Assembly (NCBI RefSeq): GCF_026240095.1
Contig: NZ_JAPIVG010000003.1
Coordinates: forward strand, 580,515 to 644,514
Source: Pedobacter sandarakinus
GTDB taxonomy: Bacteria; Bacteroidota; Bacteroidia; Sphingobacteriales; Sphingobacteriaceae
DNA length: 64,000 nucleotides
Direction of reading: 5' to 3'
Part shown: piece after piece, positions 36,884 to 46,124 of the stretch
Layout of the letters: each line of letters opens with the position of its first letter
Position numbering within the stretch: the first letter of the stretch is position 1
Made by a program: the position numbers and the translations under genes
The notes under the pieces: generated by a model
What the model was told of the DNA's origin: nothing
Databases searched by the model: none
The model's input: only the letters and a program-made list of their open reading frames with translations

Positions 36884-37224
36884 ATATTATTAACAGGTGT
36901 GTTCAGTAAGGTGAAAAAATGGTTTTAATAAATGGATAATTGCCGGTATTGAAGGCTAATGATATCGCTGATGCATATTTTGGTTTGTCTCTCTTACAAT
37001 CGGTAGCTGAAGATATTTCAAAGATGTTATCCACTTAAACCTCTACCTCAGTCAAAAATTATTCAGAAATAAAGGTAAGTAAAAATAATATTTGCAACAT
37101 AATTTGTTCGAATTTCCAATGTAGAGCCTCATGAGCGTGGTCTTTTTTTCGCCCAAATAATTACCTTTGCCCGTTGAACGTTAGAAGGTAATAAAACATA
37201 AATATCGTTGCTATAATTGAACTG
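36884..37224. other. 341-base divergent intergenic region
   Basis: Region between the YheT-like hydrolase and the acyltransferase, which are divergently transcribed. A -7-like TACCTTTG lies at 37162-37169 for the plus-strand gene. I see no open frame with protein character, RNA gene or repeat. Confidence 0.55.
37162..37169 (+). promoter_or_regulatory. -7 element upstream of the acyltransferase
   Basis: TACCTTTG matches TAnnTTTG, 55 bases before the start codon. No TTTG is present 19-20 bases upstream, so support is limited to the -7 half. Confidence 0.4.
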
Positions 37225-37875
37225 ATGATTAAAGACAAACCGAATAGATTAATGAAGCTGTTCCTAAATGTTGCTTTGGAACCTTGGATCTTGCGCCATT
37301 ATTCATCCATCAAGTTCATGAATGAAATAGCAGTAAAGCCAGATCAATCTTGTTTGATGTTGATGAATCATTATAGTTTTAACGATGGTTTCCTACTTAA
37401 TAGAATATGCCGTTTGCTATTAAAAAAGCAATTGAAGGCAATGGTAATCGAATCGCAGATGAAGGCATTTCCGATATTAAAATATTTTGGATGTTTTTCT
37501 GTAAGTAAGAAGTCGAGAAGTATGATTGATTCCTTGAATTATGCCGCCGAGTCACTTAAAGATCCCACTGTGATGTTAGGAATCTATCCGCAAGGGGGTT
37601 TATATTCTATGCATCTTAATAAAATTCATTTTGTGCCTGGCTTGGCTTACATTTTTAAACATGCTAAAAACGTTCCTTTTCAGGTTTTTTTCGGTGTAAC
37701 CCTGCTCGATTATTTAGAGAATTACAAGCCTGTTGCTAGGGTATATTTTACTTCCTACGAAGGAGAACGTGATTCTAACAAGATGGAAGAAGCGTACAAT
37801 CTGTTTTATCAATCATGTAAACAACAAAATCAACGACTTTATCGCCCGCCAGAAAGCGTTGTTGATGCAGTTTAA
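37225..37875 (+). CDS. Lysophospholipid acyltransferase family protein (PlsC-like)
   Basis: Probable membrane-associated acyltransferase of 216 residues. The catalytic NHxxxxD motif is NHYSFND with His49 and Asp54. The acceptor-binding block that usually reads (F/P)EGT is here YPQGG at 122-126, with Gln124 where classical PlsC enzymes have Glu. A PQG variant is known among PlsC-like acyltransferases outside core phospholipid synthesis, so the acceptor may not be lysophosphatidate. The C-terminal part is compact and has no predicted membrane helix of full length. It is a single gene ahead of the terminator at 37971 and opposite the sugar operon. Confidence 0.83.
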   Translation: MIKDKPNRLMKLFLNVALEPWILRHYSSIKFMNEIAVKPDQSCLMLMNHYSFNDGFLLNRICRLLLKKQLKAMVIESQMKAFPILKYFGCFSVSKKSRSMIDSLNYAAESLKDPTVMLGIYPQGGLYSMHLNKIHFVPGLAYIFKHAKNVPFQVFFGVTLLDYLENYKPVARVYFTSYEGERDSNKMEEAYNLFYQSCKQQNQRLYRPPESVVDAV

Positions 37876-37970
37876 TTTGAATTGCTTTATTATCGTCTCA
37901 TTGATATGTTTTATCATCTGGATAATACAAAGGGCGATATACAGCAAGGTGATCTGGGGGAGGTAGGCAT

Positions 37971-38003
37971 AAAAAAACCCGGTTTATATCGCCGGGTTTT
38001 TTT
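37971..38003. terminator. Strong bidirectional terminator at the end of the sugar operon
   Basis: A7-CCCGG (37971-37982), a 9-base loop, then CCGGG-T7 (37992-38003). The stem has T runs on both strands, so it can end the minus-strand SusD transcript and the plus-strand acyltransferase transcript. Confidence 0.88.
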
Positions 38004-38014
38004 AATTCGAATAA

Positions 38015-39547
38015 TTAGTAGCCTGGGTTTTGTTTCAGATTCTCATTGATCTGATTATCAGGAATAGGATAGAGTAGGTTTTTCGCCTCACTTGCCGGCT
38101 TTTCTTGCCATGCACTTAACCACTTACCAAAACGAATAAGGTCAGTACGTCGGTGGCTTTCCCAGTAAAATTCACGACCAAGTTCATCAATCATTACATC
38201 TGGTGTAAGTGAAGTTAATGCAGCTGCACCTCTAACGGTTCTCACATTATTTACAATGGTTAGGGCAGCGGCAGCATTAGACGTGCGCATTAATGCTTCA
38301 GCCTTCATCAATAAAACATCTGCATAGCGGAAATAAACCCAATCATTATTAGGATTACCGATCTGTGCATAATCAATGGCATATTTATACACCCTAATTC
38401 CTGCAACTTCCAGGTGATTAACATCTTTTTCGATGATATTTACTTCTGGGGTGAAGGCCAGTGGATTTCCACGACGATCTTTTAAGGCCACTCCGTTTTG
38501 GCTAAACTGTTGTCCTACGTTAAAACCAATTTTTACACCCCCTACATTGGTCATACCAGCATAGCTAGTGCCACGTCTGATATCTGTTGAGGTAAACTTG
38601 GCATAAAAATCAGATAGGGTAGAAAAACCATTCCATCCACCAGGATTCATGTTGTAATGCGAAGGCGCATAAAAGAATGCATTTAAGCCACTGCCTTCAC
38701 CACCACCGATGTTGTGTCCTGTAAAAATATTTTCTGTTGAAATATTTTCGTTGTTTGGTGCGAAGTTATCGAAGTAATTGGTTGCTAGTGAATACTTACC
38801 TGTAGCGATAATTTCATCTGCCAAAGCAATTACTTTAGTCATATCAGCAGCATCAAAGGCAGGCGTAGTTCTGTTAGCGAAGGTACCTTTATTGAGATAA
38901 CATTTCATCAATAACACTTTTGCCGCTTCTTTAGTAGCAATGTAAGGCTTAGCACCTGCAGCGGTTGCACTTTGCAATGTAGGTATAATGGCATTGAGCT
39001 CACTAATCACGAAATCGGTAGCTTCGGCAGCAGACCTTACTTTCGCCGGTTGAGTTAGGTTCTCTCCAGGTTCACGATAGGGGGCCTGTCCAAACAAATC
39101 AATAATGGAGAATGTAGCTAAAGCCCTAACAAACCGGGCTTCGGCAGCCTGTTGAGGGGTAGGGTTGTAACGCAGTAAATCGGTAGCAGCGAAGGTTGTG
39201 CCTGTTAAGTCTTTCAAAGTGCTGTAAATCCGCGAATGAAAAGAATTCCACTTATGAAGATGAAAAGCTCTCCAATCGCCACCGTCGTCCCAGTCGCCGC
39301 CACGGGTAGGGATAATTACCTCATCAGAAGCTACCTCCTGCAACGACCAAACGCCCCAAGGTGCTTCAAATGGATTTCTTAAAGACGTGTAAACGCCTTT
39401 CAACAACGTAGTTGGATCTGCAGCACCACTACTAATTTGCGATGAGGTTAATTCACTGTTTAAATTTTCATTTAGCTTAGTGCAAGAACCAAGCATTAAA
39501 AATGCAACCGGCAATACCAGCCATTTTTTTTGATTGAATATTTTCAT
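38015..39547 (-). CDS. SusD/RagB family nutrient-binding lipoprotein
   Basis: Surface sugar-binding lipoprotein, 510 residues, partner of the SusC encoded 20 bases upstream. The signal peptide ends in a lipobox with Cys22 (AFLMLGSC). SusD/RagB features are ADPTTLLKGVYTSLRNPF, EARFVRALATFSIIDLFGQAPYREPGE, YFRYADVLLMKAEALMRTSN, GREFYWESHRRTDLIRFGKW and the typical end LLYPIPDNQINENLKQNPGY. It is the last gene of the six-gene operon and stops 12 bases before the terminator. Sugar specificity cannot be read from SusD sequence; neighbours point to sucrose or a related glucoside. Confidence 0.96.
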   Translation of the reverse strand: MKIFNQKKWLVLPVAFLMLGSCTKLNENLNSELTSSQISSGAADPTTLLKGVYTSLRNPFEAPWGVWSLQEVASDEVIIPTRGGDWDDGGDWRAFHLHKWNSFHSRIYSTLKDLTGTTFAATDLLRYNPTPQQAAEARFVRALATFSIIDLFGQAPYREPGENLTQPAKVRSAAEATDFVISELNAIIPTLQSATAAGAKPYIATKEAAKVLLMKCYLNKGTFANRTTPAFDAADMTKVIALADEIIATGKYSLATNYFDNFAPNNENISTENIFTGHNIGGGEGSGLNAFFYAPSHYNMNPGGWNGFSTLSDFYAKFTSTDIRRGTSYAGMTNVGGVKIGFNVGQQFSQNGVALKDRRGNPLAFTPEVNIIEKDVNHLEVAGIRVYKYAIDYAQIGNPNNDWVYFRYADVLLMKAEALMRTSNAAAALTIVNNVRTVRGAAALTSLTPDVMIDELGREFYWESHRRTDLIRFGKWLSAWQEKPASEAKNLLYPIPDNQINENLKQNPGY

Positions 39548-39567
39548 AACTATTTAATTAATAAAGG

Positions 39568-42567
39568 TTAAAGAGATAGGTTAACGCCGAATGTAAACGT
39601 ACGTGCAGAAGGGTATGGAATATACTCAATCCCCGCTGATGGTACGCCATCTCTGTTTTTATCTACGTTTACTTCAGGATCAAAACCAGTAAATTTGGTA
39701 ATCACAAATAAATTCTGGCCAGTAACATACACGTTTAAGTTTTTAATTGATTTACCTAGATTTCCAACTCGGTAATTGAGGGTTGCATTTGCCAATTTTA
39801 GATAGCTGCCATCTTCAATGTAGCGAGATGAGGCTGAAATTGGATTCGCTAATGATTCTTTAATTGGCCCGCCTACCAGATTTTTAGCAATGTTTTTACT
39901 ACCTAAATTAGAGATAGAAATTACTCCATTTGCAGTATTGTTATAAATATCTTGTCCAAGCGCACCGTTTAAATTCGCTGTAAGCGATAATTTTTTGTAG
40001 GCCACAGTTGTACTAATGCCTAACAAAGTAGATGGATTTGGATTACCCACATAGTAATAAGTAAAACCACCATCAGTATATTGTGAAAATCCATTGGCGT
40101 CTAAACCTTCGAATTGCTTAGTAACCATGGCAAAGAGAGGTAAACCGTTTTGGATCACCTCGGTGGTTACGCCACTTAAACCTTGGCCATTCAAGTTACC
40201 AGTTAAGATGGTGTTAGGCATATTGCTTACACTATTTTTAATAAAAGTAGCGTTGGCACTCAAATCCCAGGTAAAATCTTCTTTTGCTACCACTTGCGCA
40301 CTTAAAGCTAATTCTACACCACTATTTTTGATAATGCCTGGTAAGTTAACCCAAGTAATAGCCGCAGATGGCGAAGAAGGTACATAAGGAATGCGTGGGT
40401 ATAATAAATCGGTTGTTTTTTTACTGAAATAATCTACAGAACCTGTTATTCTGCCTTTAAATATACCAAAATCAATTCCAAGGTTGGTTTGTTCGTCAGA
40501 TTGCCATTTCAAATCGAGATTGGCATTATTTACCAACGCAAAAGTAAGCGGGCCGGTTGCAGCATATCTTTCCTGAGATGCGCCTGCCGGGAACTCCTGG
40601 TTACCGGTTTTACCCCAACCACCTCTTAACTTTAAGGCACTAATGGCTTCAATATTAAAGAAACTTTCATTTTTGATATTCCATGCTGCAGAGAAAGATG
40701 GGAAGTAGCCATATTTATTATTGGTACCAAATTTCGTAGATCCATCTACACGGAAAGTTCCGGTAACAATGTATCTATTTTTGTAGTTTAAGGTAGCCCT
40801 TGCAAATTCTGACTGCAGTTCTGACTTTGGATCGTTAAAAGAAGTTAGCGTTCGTTTATCCGTAGGAGAGTATTGCATGATGTTGGTATAATCAATCGGT
40901 GTATTGTCGAAGCCGTAAGCAGAAGAGTTGCTGCCTTTATTGATATATTTCATGTACTCGTAACCAACAACTGCATTTAGGCTGAGGCCAGCCGTTATGT
41001 CTGCAGTGTAATTTAAAGTATGGGTGTTTTGTAAGGTAATTAGCTCATTACTTCCAATGTTTGCAAAGCCGCCCCTGCTTTGAATATCTTCCAGGTTGAT
41101 GATGCTGCGGATAGAAGAACGTCGAGTTCCCGTGCTATAATTCACACTGGCCAGCATCCGGTACTCTAATCCCTTTGCAATTTTGTAGTATGGCGAGAAA
41201 CTTCCAAGCGCAGTAGTTACTTTCGATTTATCGCTAAAAGCTTCTAACATTGCAACAGGGTTGATGGTAGTTCCAGTACCTACAAATACGCTGCCGTCTG
41301 CATTATACAATGACTTAGTAGGGTTCCATGATAAGGCCTGCCCAAGCACACTGCCCTGGTAACCTGCATTGTTAGATACCGGAGCAATATTTTCACTATA
41401 CTGACTCGTGATGACGTTTATATCTAAACCGAGTTTTTTGTTTTCAAGAAATTTGAAGTTACCAGTTGCCCCAGCAGTATATTTGGTAAAATTTGAACCT
41501 TTTATAATCCCATCAATATCTTGGTAACCTAAAGAAAAGCGAAATTTAGCTTCATCTCTACCGCCACTCATATTCAACGAGTAATTTTGGTTATAAGCTG
41601 TCCTGGTAATCGCCTTTAATGCGTCAACGTTTTGTCCTTCGTTGCCACTAGTAATTCCGTAAGTATTTAAGGCTGCACGATATTCATCGCCATTCATTAC
41701 GTCGATAGACCGCATGATGTTGCTTACCCCGGCTGACATACTCAAGTCAGTTTTCAGATCACCTACTTTACCTCTTTTTGTCGTGATTAAAACCACACCA
41801 TATGCACCCCTAGATCCGTAAATCGCTGTGGCAGATGCATCTTTCAATATCTCCATCGATTCGATATCTGATGGATTAATGAAGTTTAAAGGATTGCCCC
41901 CAGGTGTAACACCTAAACTCCCTGCATCTAAACCTGGTCTGGCGCTTCGCCCATCTAATGCCACACCATCCACCACGTAAAGCGGCTGTCCGGTACCTGC
42001 AATTGCAGAATTACCCCGAATACGAACTGTGTTGGCGCCACCTGGCTGTCCACTGTTTGCGGTAAGCTGTACACCAGCCACCTTTCCCTGGATCAACTGA
42101 TCGGGAGCAGTAACTGGCCCCTTGTTAAAATCTTTAGCAGAAACGTTCGCCACGGCACCTGTTAAATCGCTCTTCCTTACAGATGCATAGCCGATAACCA
42201 CCACCGCGTCGAGGTTATTTAATGATGCCATCGTAATATTAACAATAGACTGATTATTTACTGATACGGTTTGCGTTTCATAGCCAACAAAACTTACTGT
42301 TAATTTTGCCGTGCCAGAGGGAACTGAAATCTGGTATTTACCTTCATTGTCACTCTGACTTTTCATAGTGCTGCCTACAACTTGTATGGTAGCTCCTGGT
42401 AGAGGTTGTTTATCATTGTCGAAAATTATGCCCTTGACTATAGTTTGGGCGAATGCTCCTGTGCTTATAAAAGCCATAAAGCAACTGAGAACTAACAATT
42501 TCTTCAGTGAATACAATTTCTGTTTTAGATGTAAAACAGACCAACTGTTTAGTAGATTAATGTTCAT
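39568..42567 (-). CDS. SusC/RagA TonB-linked outer membrane protein (no STN domain)
   Basis: TonB-dependent outer membrane sugar importer, 999 residues. It has a signal peptide (LLVLSCFMAFISTGAFAQ), a carboxypeptidase-regulatory-like domain (about 43-120; VKGIIFDNDKQPLPGATIQV) and a plug (VVVIGYASVRKSDLTGAV; MEILKDASATAIYGSRGAYG). The barrel ends in FTFGVNLSL. Unlike the SusC at 1107-4475, it lacks the N-terminal STN domain, so it should not signal to a FecR/sigma pair; regulation by the LacI protein at 48143 fits. It lies 105 bases after the sugar kinase stop, so an additional promoter is possible, though I found no consensus -7 element there. Confidence 0.95.
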   Translation of the reverse strand: MNINLLNSWSVLHLKQKLYSLKKLLVLSCFMAFISTGAFAQTIVKGIIFDNDKQPLPGATIQVVGSTMKSQSDNEGKYQISVPSGTAKLTVSFVGYETQTVSVNNQSIVNITMASLNNLDAVVVIGYASVRKSDLTGAVANVSAKDFNKGPVTAPDQLIQGKVAGVQLTANSGQPGGANTVRIRGNSAIAGTGQPLYVVDGVALDGRSARPGLDAGSLGVTPGGNPLNFINPSDIESMEILKDASATAIYGSRGAYGVVLITTKRGKVGDLKTDLSMSAGVSNIMRSIDVMNGDEYRAALNTYGITSGNEGQNVDALKAITRTAYNQNYSLNMSGGRDEAKFRFSLGYQDIDGIIKGSNFTKYTAGATGNFKFLENKKLGLDINVITSQYSENIAPVSNNAGYQGSVLGQALSWNPTKSLYNADGSVFVGTGTTINPVAMLEAFSDKSKVTTALGSFSPYYKIAKGLEYRMLASVNYSTGTRRSSIRSIINLEDIQSRGGFANIGSNELITLQNTHTLNYTADITAGLSLNAVVGYEYMKYINKGSNSSAYGFDNTPIDYTNIMQYSPTDKRTLTSFNDPKSELQSEFARATLNYKNRYIVTGTFRVDGSTKFGTNNKYGYFPSFSAAWNIKNESFFNIEAISALKLRGGWGKTGNQEFPAGASQERYAATGPLTFALVNNANLDLKWQSDEQTNLGIDFGIFKGRITGSVDYFSKKTTDLLYPRIPYVPSSPSAAITWVNLPGIIKNSGVELALSAQVVAKEDFTWDLSANATFIKNSVSNMPNTILTGNLNGQGLSGVTTEVIQNGLPLFAMVTKQFEGLDANGFSQYTDGGFTYYYVGNPNPSTLLGISTTVAYKKLSLTANLNGALGQDIYNNTANGVISISNLGSKNIAKNLVGGPIKESLANPISASSRYIEDGSYLKLANATLNYRVGNLGKSIKNLNVYVTGQNLFVITKFTGFDPEVNVDKNRDGVPSAGIEYIPYPSARTFTFGVNLSL

Positions 42568-42672
42568 AATTGAGTTATTTGTTTGGTTAGAAAGAATATT
42601 GATGTTTAATTTTGGATAATATTTGTTAAGGTGGTAGGTTCTTCATTTTTTATCGATTAGTTGTTACGGTGT

Positions 42673-43581
42673 TTAATTTTTGTAAAGTGGATAGGGTAGC
42701 TCTATTTTCAGTTTAGCGATTTCAAGTGCATGGGCAACACAGTTATCTATGCTTTCACGCTTTAGGTAGTGGGCCAGGAAACCAGACCAGAAAGCATCTC
42801 CAGCACCGGTTACGCCAGCAACTTCCTTAACTTGCAAGGCTGGTTTATGGACCCATTGCTGCCCATGTTGTTTAAACCATACTCCGTCTTTTCCACACGT
42901 TAAGCAGATGGCTTTTACATTCAATTGATCGAGCCATTCTTTCGCCTGTGTGTGGTCCATCGATTCGTTGGCGAAGCGTTCCAAATCGTCGATACTCATT
43001 TTTAACAAAGGATATAGCTTGCATATTTTTCTAAATACATCTTTCCCATCGTCTTCCTGCCATATAGATGGCGCAAAATTCCAGTCTATAGATATGGTTT
43101 TACCGAGTTGATGTGCTTTGATTAATGCATTTATGATGTTCGTACGGGCAGGCTCTTTGCTTAATGCGAAAGCAGTGGAATGAATAATACTACAGCTTTC
43201 TATAAGGGCCGTGTCCACGCGTTTAATGGCGATATCTGCGCTTCGGTAGGCAATAAAGTCTGGCGTATGAGGATTTTTACCCACCAAAACGATACTGGTT
43301 TGCCTGCATGCAGATCTTGCTATGTGTTCATCAGACAGTCCCACTTTTTTCAGTTCATCAATTAGCAAAGTGCCTAGATTATCATTTCCTACCGTAGCAA
43401 TTAGGTGCGTATCTACGCCCAGCCATTTTAGGTTTGCAGATAGGTTCGAGGAACTACCTCCCTGGTTAATCTGAAAGCTCGTAGGGCTGGCCAATGTTGC
43501 AACATCTCGTTCAGAAATGATATCTGCAAGTAGCTCGCCAACTACCAGAATTTTTTCGCTTGGAGTATTTTCGATGTCCAT
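42673..43581 (-). CDS. PfkB family sugar kinase, probable fructokinase
   Basis: Cytoplasmic ribokinase/PfkB-fold kinase of 302 residues. The N-terminal signature is ILVVGELLADII followed by the GG motif FQINQGGSSSNLSANLKWLG. The C-terminal signature is VTGAGDAFWSGFLAHYL, with the catalytic base Asp262. The gene is 2 bases after the GH100-like hydrolase gene, in the same operon as a SUT-like transporter and a GH13 enzyme. That context favours fructokinase, which phosphorylates fructose released from sucrose. Related PfkB enzymes act on ribose, ketodeoxygluconate or adenosine, so the substrate is inferred from context. Confidence 0.9.
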   Translation of the reverse strand: MDIENTPSEKILVVGELLADIISERDVATLASPTSFQINQGGSSSNLSANLKWLGVDTHLIATVGNDNLGTLLIDELKKVGLSDEHIARSACRQTSIVLVGKNPHTPDFIAYRSADIAIKRVDTALIESCSIIHSTAFALSKEPARTNIINALIKAHQLGKTISIDWNFAPSIWQEDDGKDVFRKICKLYPLLKMSIDDLERFANESMDHTQAKEWLDQLNVKAICLTCGKDGVWFKQHGQQWVHKPALQVKEVAGVTGAGDAFWSGFLAHYLKRESIDNCVAHALEIAKLKIELPYPLYKN

Positions 43582-43583
43582 TA

Positions 43584-44774
43584 TTAGAGTTTTAAATTGA
43601 AATCAAACAGTTTTTTAAAGTTTTGATCGTGCAAGGCATGTGCTGCAATGATGGCGCCTGCTGCACTCCAGGTACATTGCGGTACCCCACAAGGATGCCC
43701 ATCACCGCCATGTAAGCATTCATTAAATTCATCATCATTAGCTTGATGGATGGCCGAAAGCAAGCTAGCTGCCCAGTTTGTCTGGCCGGTACTTGTTAAT
43801 GCTGCAACCAGCCATCCATTCCATACTGGCCATAATCCTCCATTATGGAAATAATGCGGTTTATTCCTGAACGTGTAAGCGTAGTTGTTAATCAACGCCT
43901 GCATGTCAAAATCTTTTTCACCAATAACAGGGAAGAAAGATGGTAAAAGGTTATTCGGAGATTGGTAAATGCTTTTGATAAAGGTTAAAATTCGTTCGTC
44001 TTTATCTTCATCTCCCAAGCCCAGTAGAATGGCAAACGTGTTGGCTTGTAAATCGAAGTATGGATAAATTGTGGCTGGATTAAAACCCATGAGCCAAAAT
44101 TCCTTCGGTGCATTTTGCAACTGGTGTTCTAGATTAGGTGCATATAATGTTTTTGAATTAGCACTATTCCAGTAGTTGTTCTTTATTGTTAGCGCAATAT
44201 TTGCGGTTTTGCTTTCCCAGGTTTCATTTCTTGATATCGTATTTGCTAATTGCAATGCCCAAAGCCTCAAAAGCTGGTCGAACAATATATAGCCGTGCTG
44301 AATATATTCATCAGCCCAATCGCCACTTTGAGGCACATATATTAGCTGTTTTCCATTATATTCCCAGGCTTCCAAAATGGCGAAACACTTATTAATTTCT
44401 ATTTGATATTTTTCCCAGAGGGATTTATCTTCAGTTAATATGGTATATGCCGCTAAGCCAATTACCGCCCACGATGGGTTATCGGCCCTTCCCGCAGTTC
44501 CGCCATAGCTTACCGAACCATCTATAGGCGAAACATTTGATGGCATGAACCCACAGCTGTGTTGGTGATTGAAGAGTGTCTCTAGCGTTGCTTTTGCCGT
44601 TCTAACCAAATTTTCATCTTTCGATAATAATCCAGCTATAGAAGTAATCACGCCATCTCTGGTCCAAACACGCTTATAGTTATCATGCTCTTGTACCGCC
44701 GCTACAAAGCCAAATGAAGTGGAGGCCTGGTGCAGCAGATTGATAGCTTTGTGATATGATTTTGAATTTATCAT
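43584..44774 (-). CDS. GH100-like (alpha/alpha)6 glycoside hydrolase, putative invertase
   Basis: Cytoplasmic protein of 396 residues without a signal peptide. It resembles alkaline/neutral invertases (GH100) and amylo-alpha-1,6-glucosidase-like proteins. Conserved pieces are RVWTRDGVITSIAG (Asp40), GFMPSNVSPIDGSVSYGGTAGRADNPSW, PQSGDWADEY (Asp152 and Asp155, one possibly catalytic), HYFHNGGLWPVWNGWL and CTWSAAGAIIAAHAL. A sequence this short lacks the N-terminal extension of plant invertases. It overlaps the transporter stop codon by 4 bases (ATGA) and precedes the kinase by 2, so it probably hydrolyses the sugar brought in by the transporter. Sucrose is the leading candidate. Exact family membership is less certain than the fold. 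Confidence 0.78.
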   Translation of the reverse strand: MINSKSYHKAINLLHQASTSFGFVAAVQEHDNYKRVWTRDGVITSIAGLLSKDENLVRTAKATLETLFNHQHSCGFMPSNVSPIDGSVSYGGTAGRADNPSWAVIGLAAYTILTEDKSLWEKYQIEINKCFAILEAWEYNGKQLIYVPQSGDWADEYIQHGYILFDQLLRLWALQLANTISRNETWESKTANIALTIKNNYWNSANSKTLYAPNLEHQLQNAPKEFWLMGFNPATIYPYFDLQANTFAILLGLGDEDKDERILTFIKSIYQSPNNLLPSFFPVIGEKDFDMQALINNYAYTFRNKPHYFHNGGLWPVWNGWLVAALTSTGQTNWAASLLSAIHQANDDEFNECLHGGDGHPCGVPQCTWSAAGAIIAAHALHDQNFKKLFDFNLKL

Positions 44775-46123
44775 AAGCTTACCGGCGACTTATCGCTCCT
44801 CTTAATTCGTAGAACCATTAAACCAGCAATCATAATTAACGTACCAGAAAAAATAATTGCGTTTTCGGGGTGGCCACCTAAAATATACTTATAAACATAT
44901 TTGAAGGTTAAGGTTTCTAATAACATGGGCATTACGATAAACATATTTAAAATGCCCATAAAAATCCCTGTTTTTGCTGGAGGTATGCTCCCTGCCAGCA
45001 TTGCATAGGGCGTACCCATCATACTTGCCCATGCAATACCCAGGCCTATTATCGGCACTATTAGTAACACCGGCTGATGAATACTTGGCAAGCATACCAA
45101 ACCAATTCCTCCTGCTAGCAAACTAAATAAATGAACCTTTTTCGATGTTATTTTTCGGGCAAAATAGGCTAGGGGAAAGGCCACGATGAAAGTGACGATG
45201 TTGTATCCTCCATTTACACTACCCGTAAGTAATTGCGCTGATGCAAAACCATCTGATGAAACATTTACGGTATTATAAATTGTTTTGGCTAAACACAAAG
45301 TGATAAACTGCCAATAAATAAACATACCATACCAATTGAAAAGGTAAACCAAGCCTAATTTACGCATGGTGGATGGCATAACTTTAAAGGCGGCATAAAT
45401 GTCCTTAAAAATACTTACCAAGCCATTTGGCATCGTCTTTATCTTTTGGATTTCTACTGGTGATAAGGGTGTTTCTTTTGTTGTAAAACAACTGAACATA
45501 ATTGAGCCAACAGATACTATTCCACCGATAAAGAAGGCGGCGAAGGTGGTATATGGAATATTATTGGTACTACGATCGTGAATATTAAGAATTCCTGCAG
45601 CTATTAAAATTGCTGGTGTTAGGTTTGCCAGCGTAATTCCCAACCCAGTAAAAAAGCTTTGAGTTAAGAAACCCAATGCATGTTGCTCAGGTGGTAGTTT
45701 GTCGCTTACAAAAGCCCGATAAGGTTCCATTGTAATGTTGTTGCCAGCGTCCAGAATCCAAAGAATTCCTGCTGCCATCCAGATTGTACTGCTATATGGC
45801 ATGGCAAACAGGCAAATGCTGCAAATGATAGCACCAATTAAAAAGTAGGGTCTTCTGCGGCCAAACCTGCTGGTGGTTTTATCGCTCATTGCGCCAATAA
45901 TGGGTTGGATAATTAAACCGGTCATTGGCCCTGCCAGGTTAAGTAAAGGGATTTGTGAAGCATCGGCACCCAAATAAGCATAGATTGGAGTCATATTGGT
46001 TTGCTGCAAACCAAAACTATATTGGATTCCGAAGAAACCCATGTTCATAGCGATGATAGAACTAAAGTTCAACTTCACAGCCGAAGTGAAACGGTTTGCC
46101 TGATCTGCTTGTCTAACGATCAT
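44771..46123 (-). CDS. MFS sugar transporter, SUT/SLC45-like (sucrose/H+ symporter type)
   Basis: Inner-membrane transporter of 450 residues with about 12 predicted membrane helices. The N-terminal part reads GIQYSFGLQQTNMTPIYAYLGA, then LNLAGPMTGLIIQPIIGAMSD, then the loop TTSRFGRRRPYFLIGA. The SRxGRRRP loop and the FGxQ segment are characteristic of plant-type sucrose transporters and SLC45 relatives within the GPH/MFS group. The WILDAGNNITMEPYRAFVSD segment is also typical. It lies 1 base after the GH13 gene and overlaps the hydrolase gene by 4 bases, so they are translationally coupled. Import of an intact disaccharide, most likely sucrose, is inferred; maltose-type substrates remain possible. 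Confidence 0.88.
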   Translation of the reverse strand: MIVRQADQANRFTSAVKLNFSSIIAMNMGFFGIQYSFGLQQTNMTPIYAYLGADASQIPLLNLAGPMTGLIIQPIIGAMSDKTTSRFGRRRPYFLIGAIICSICLFAMPYSSTIWMAAGILWILDAGNNITMEPYRAFVSDKLPPEQHALGFLTQSFFTGLGITLANLTPAILIAAGILNIHDRSTNNIPYTTFAAFFIGGIVSVGSIMFSCFTTKETPLSPVEIQKIKTMPNGLVSIFKDIYAAFKVMPSTMRKLGLVYLFNWYGMFIYWQFITLCLAKTIYNTVNVSSDGFASAQLLTGSVNGGYNIVTFIVAFPLAYFARKITSKKVHLFSLLAGGIGLVCLPSIHQPVLLIVPIIGLGIAWASMMGTPYAMLAGSIPPAKTGIFMGILNMFIVMPMLLETLTFKYVYKYILGGHPENAIIFSGTLIMIAGLMVLRIKRSDKSPVSL

Positions 46124-46124
46124 A

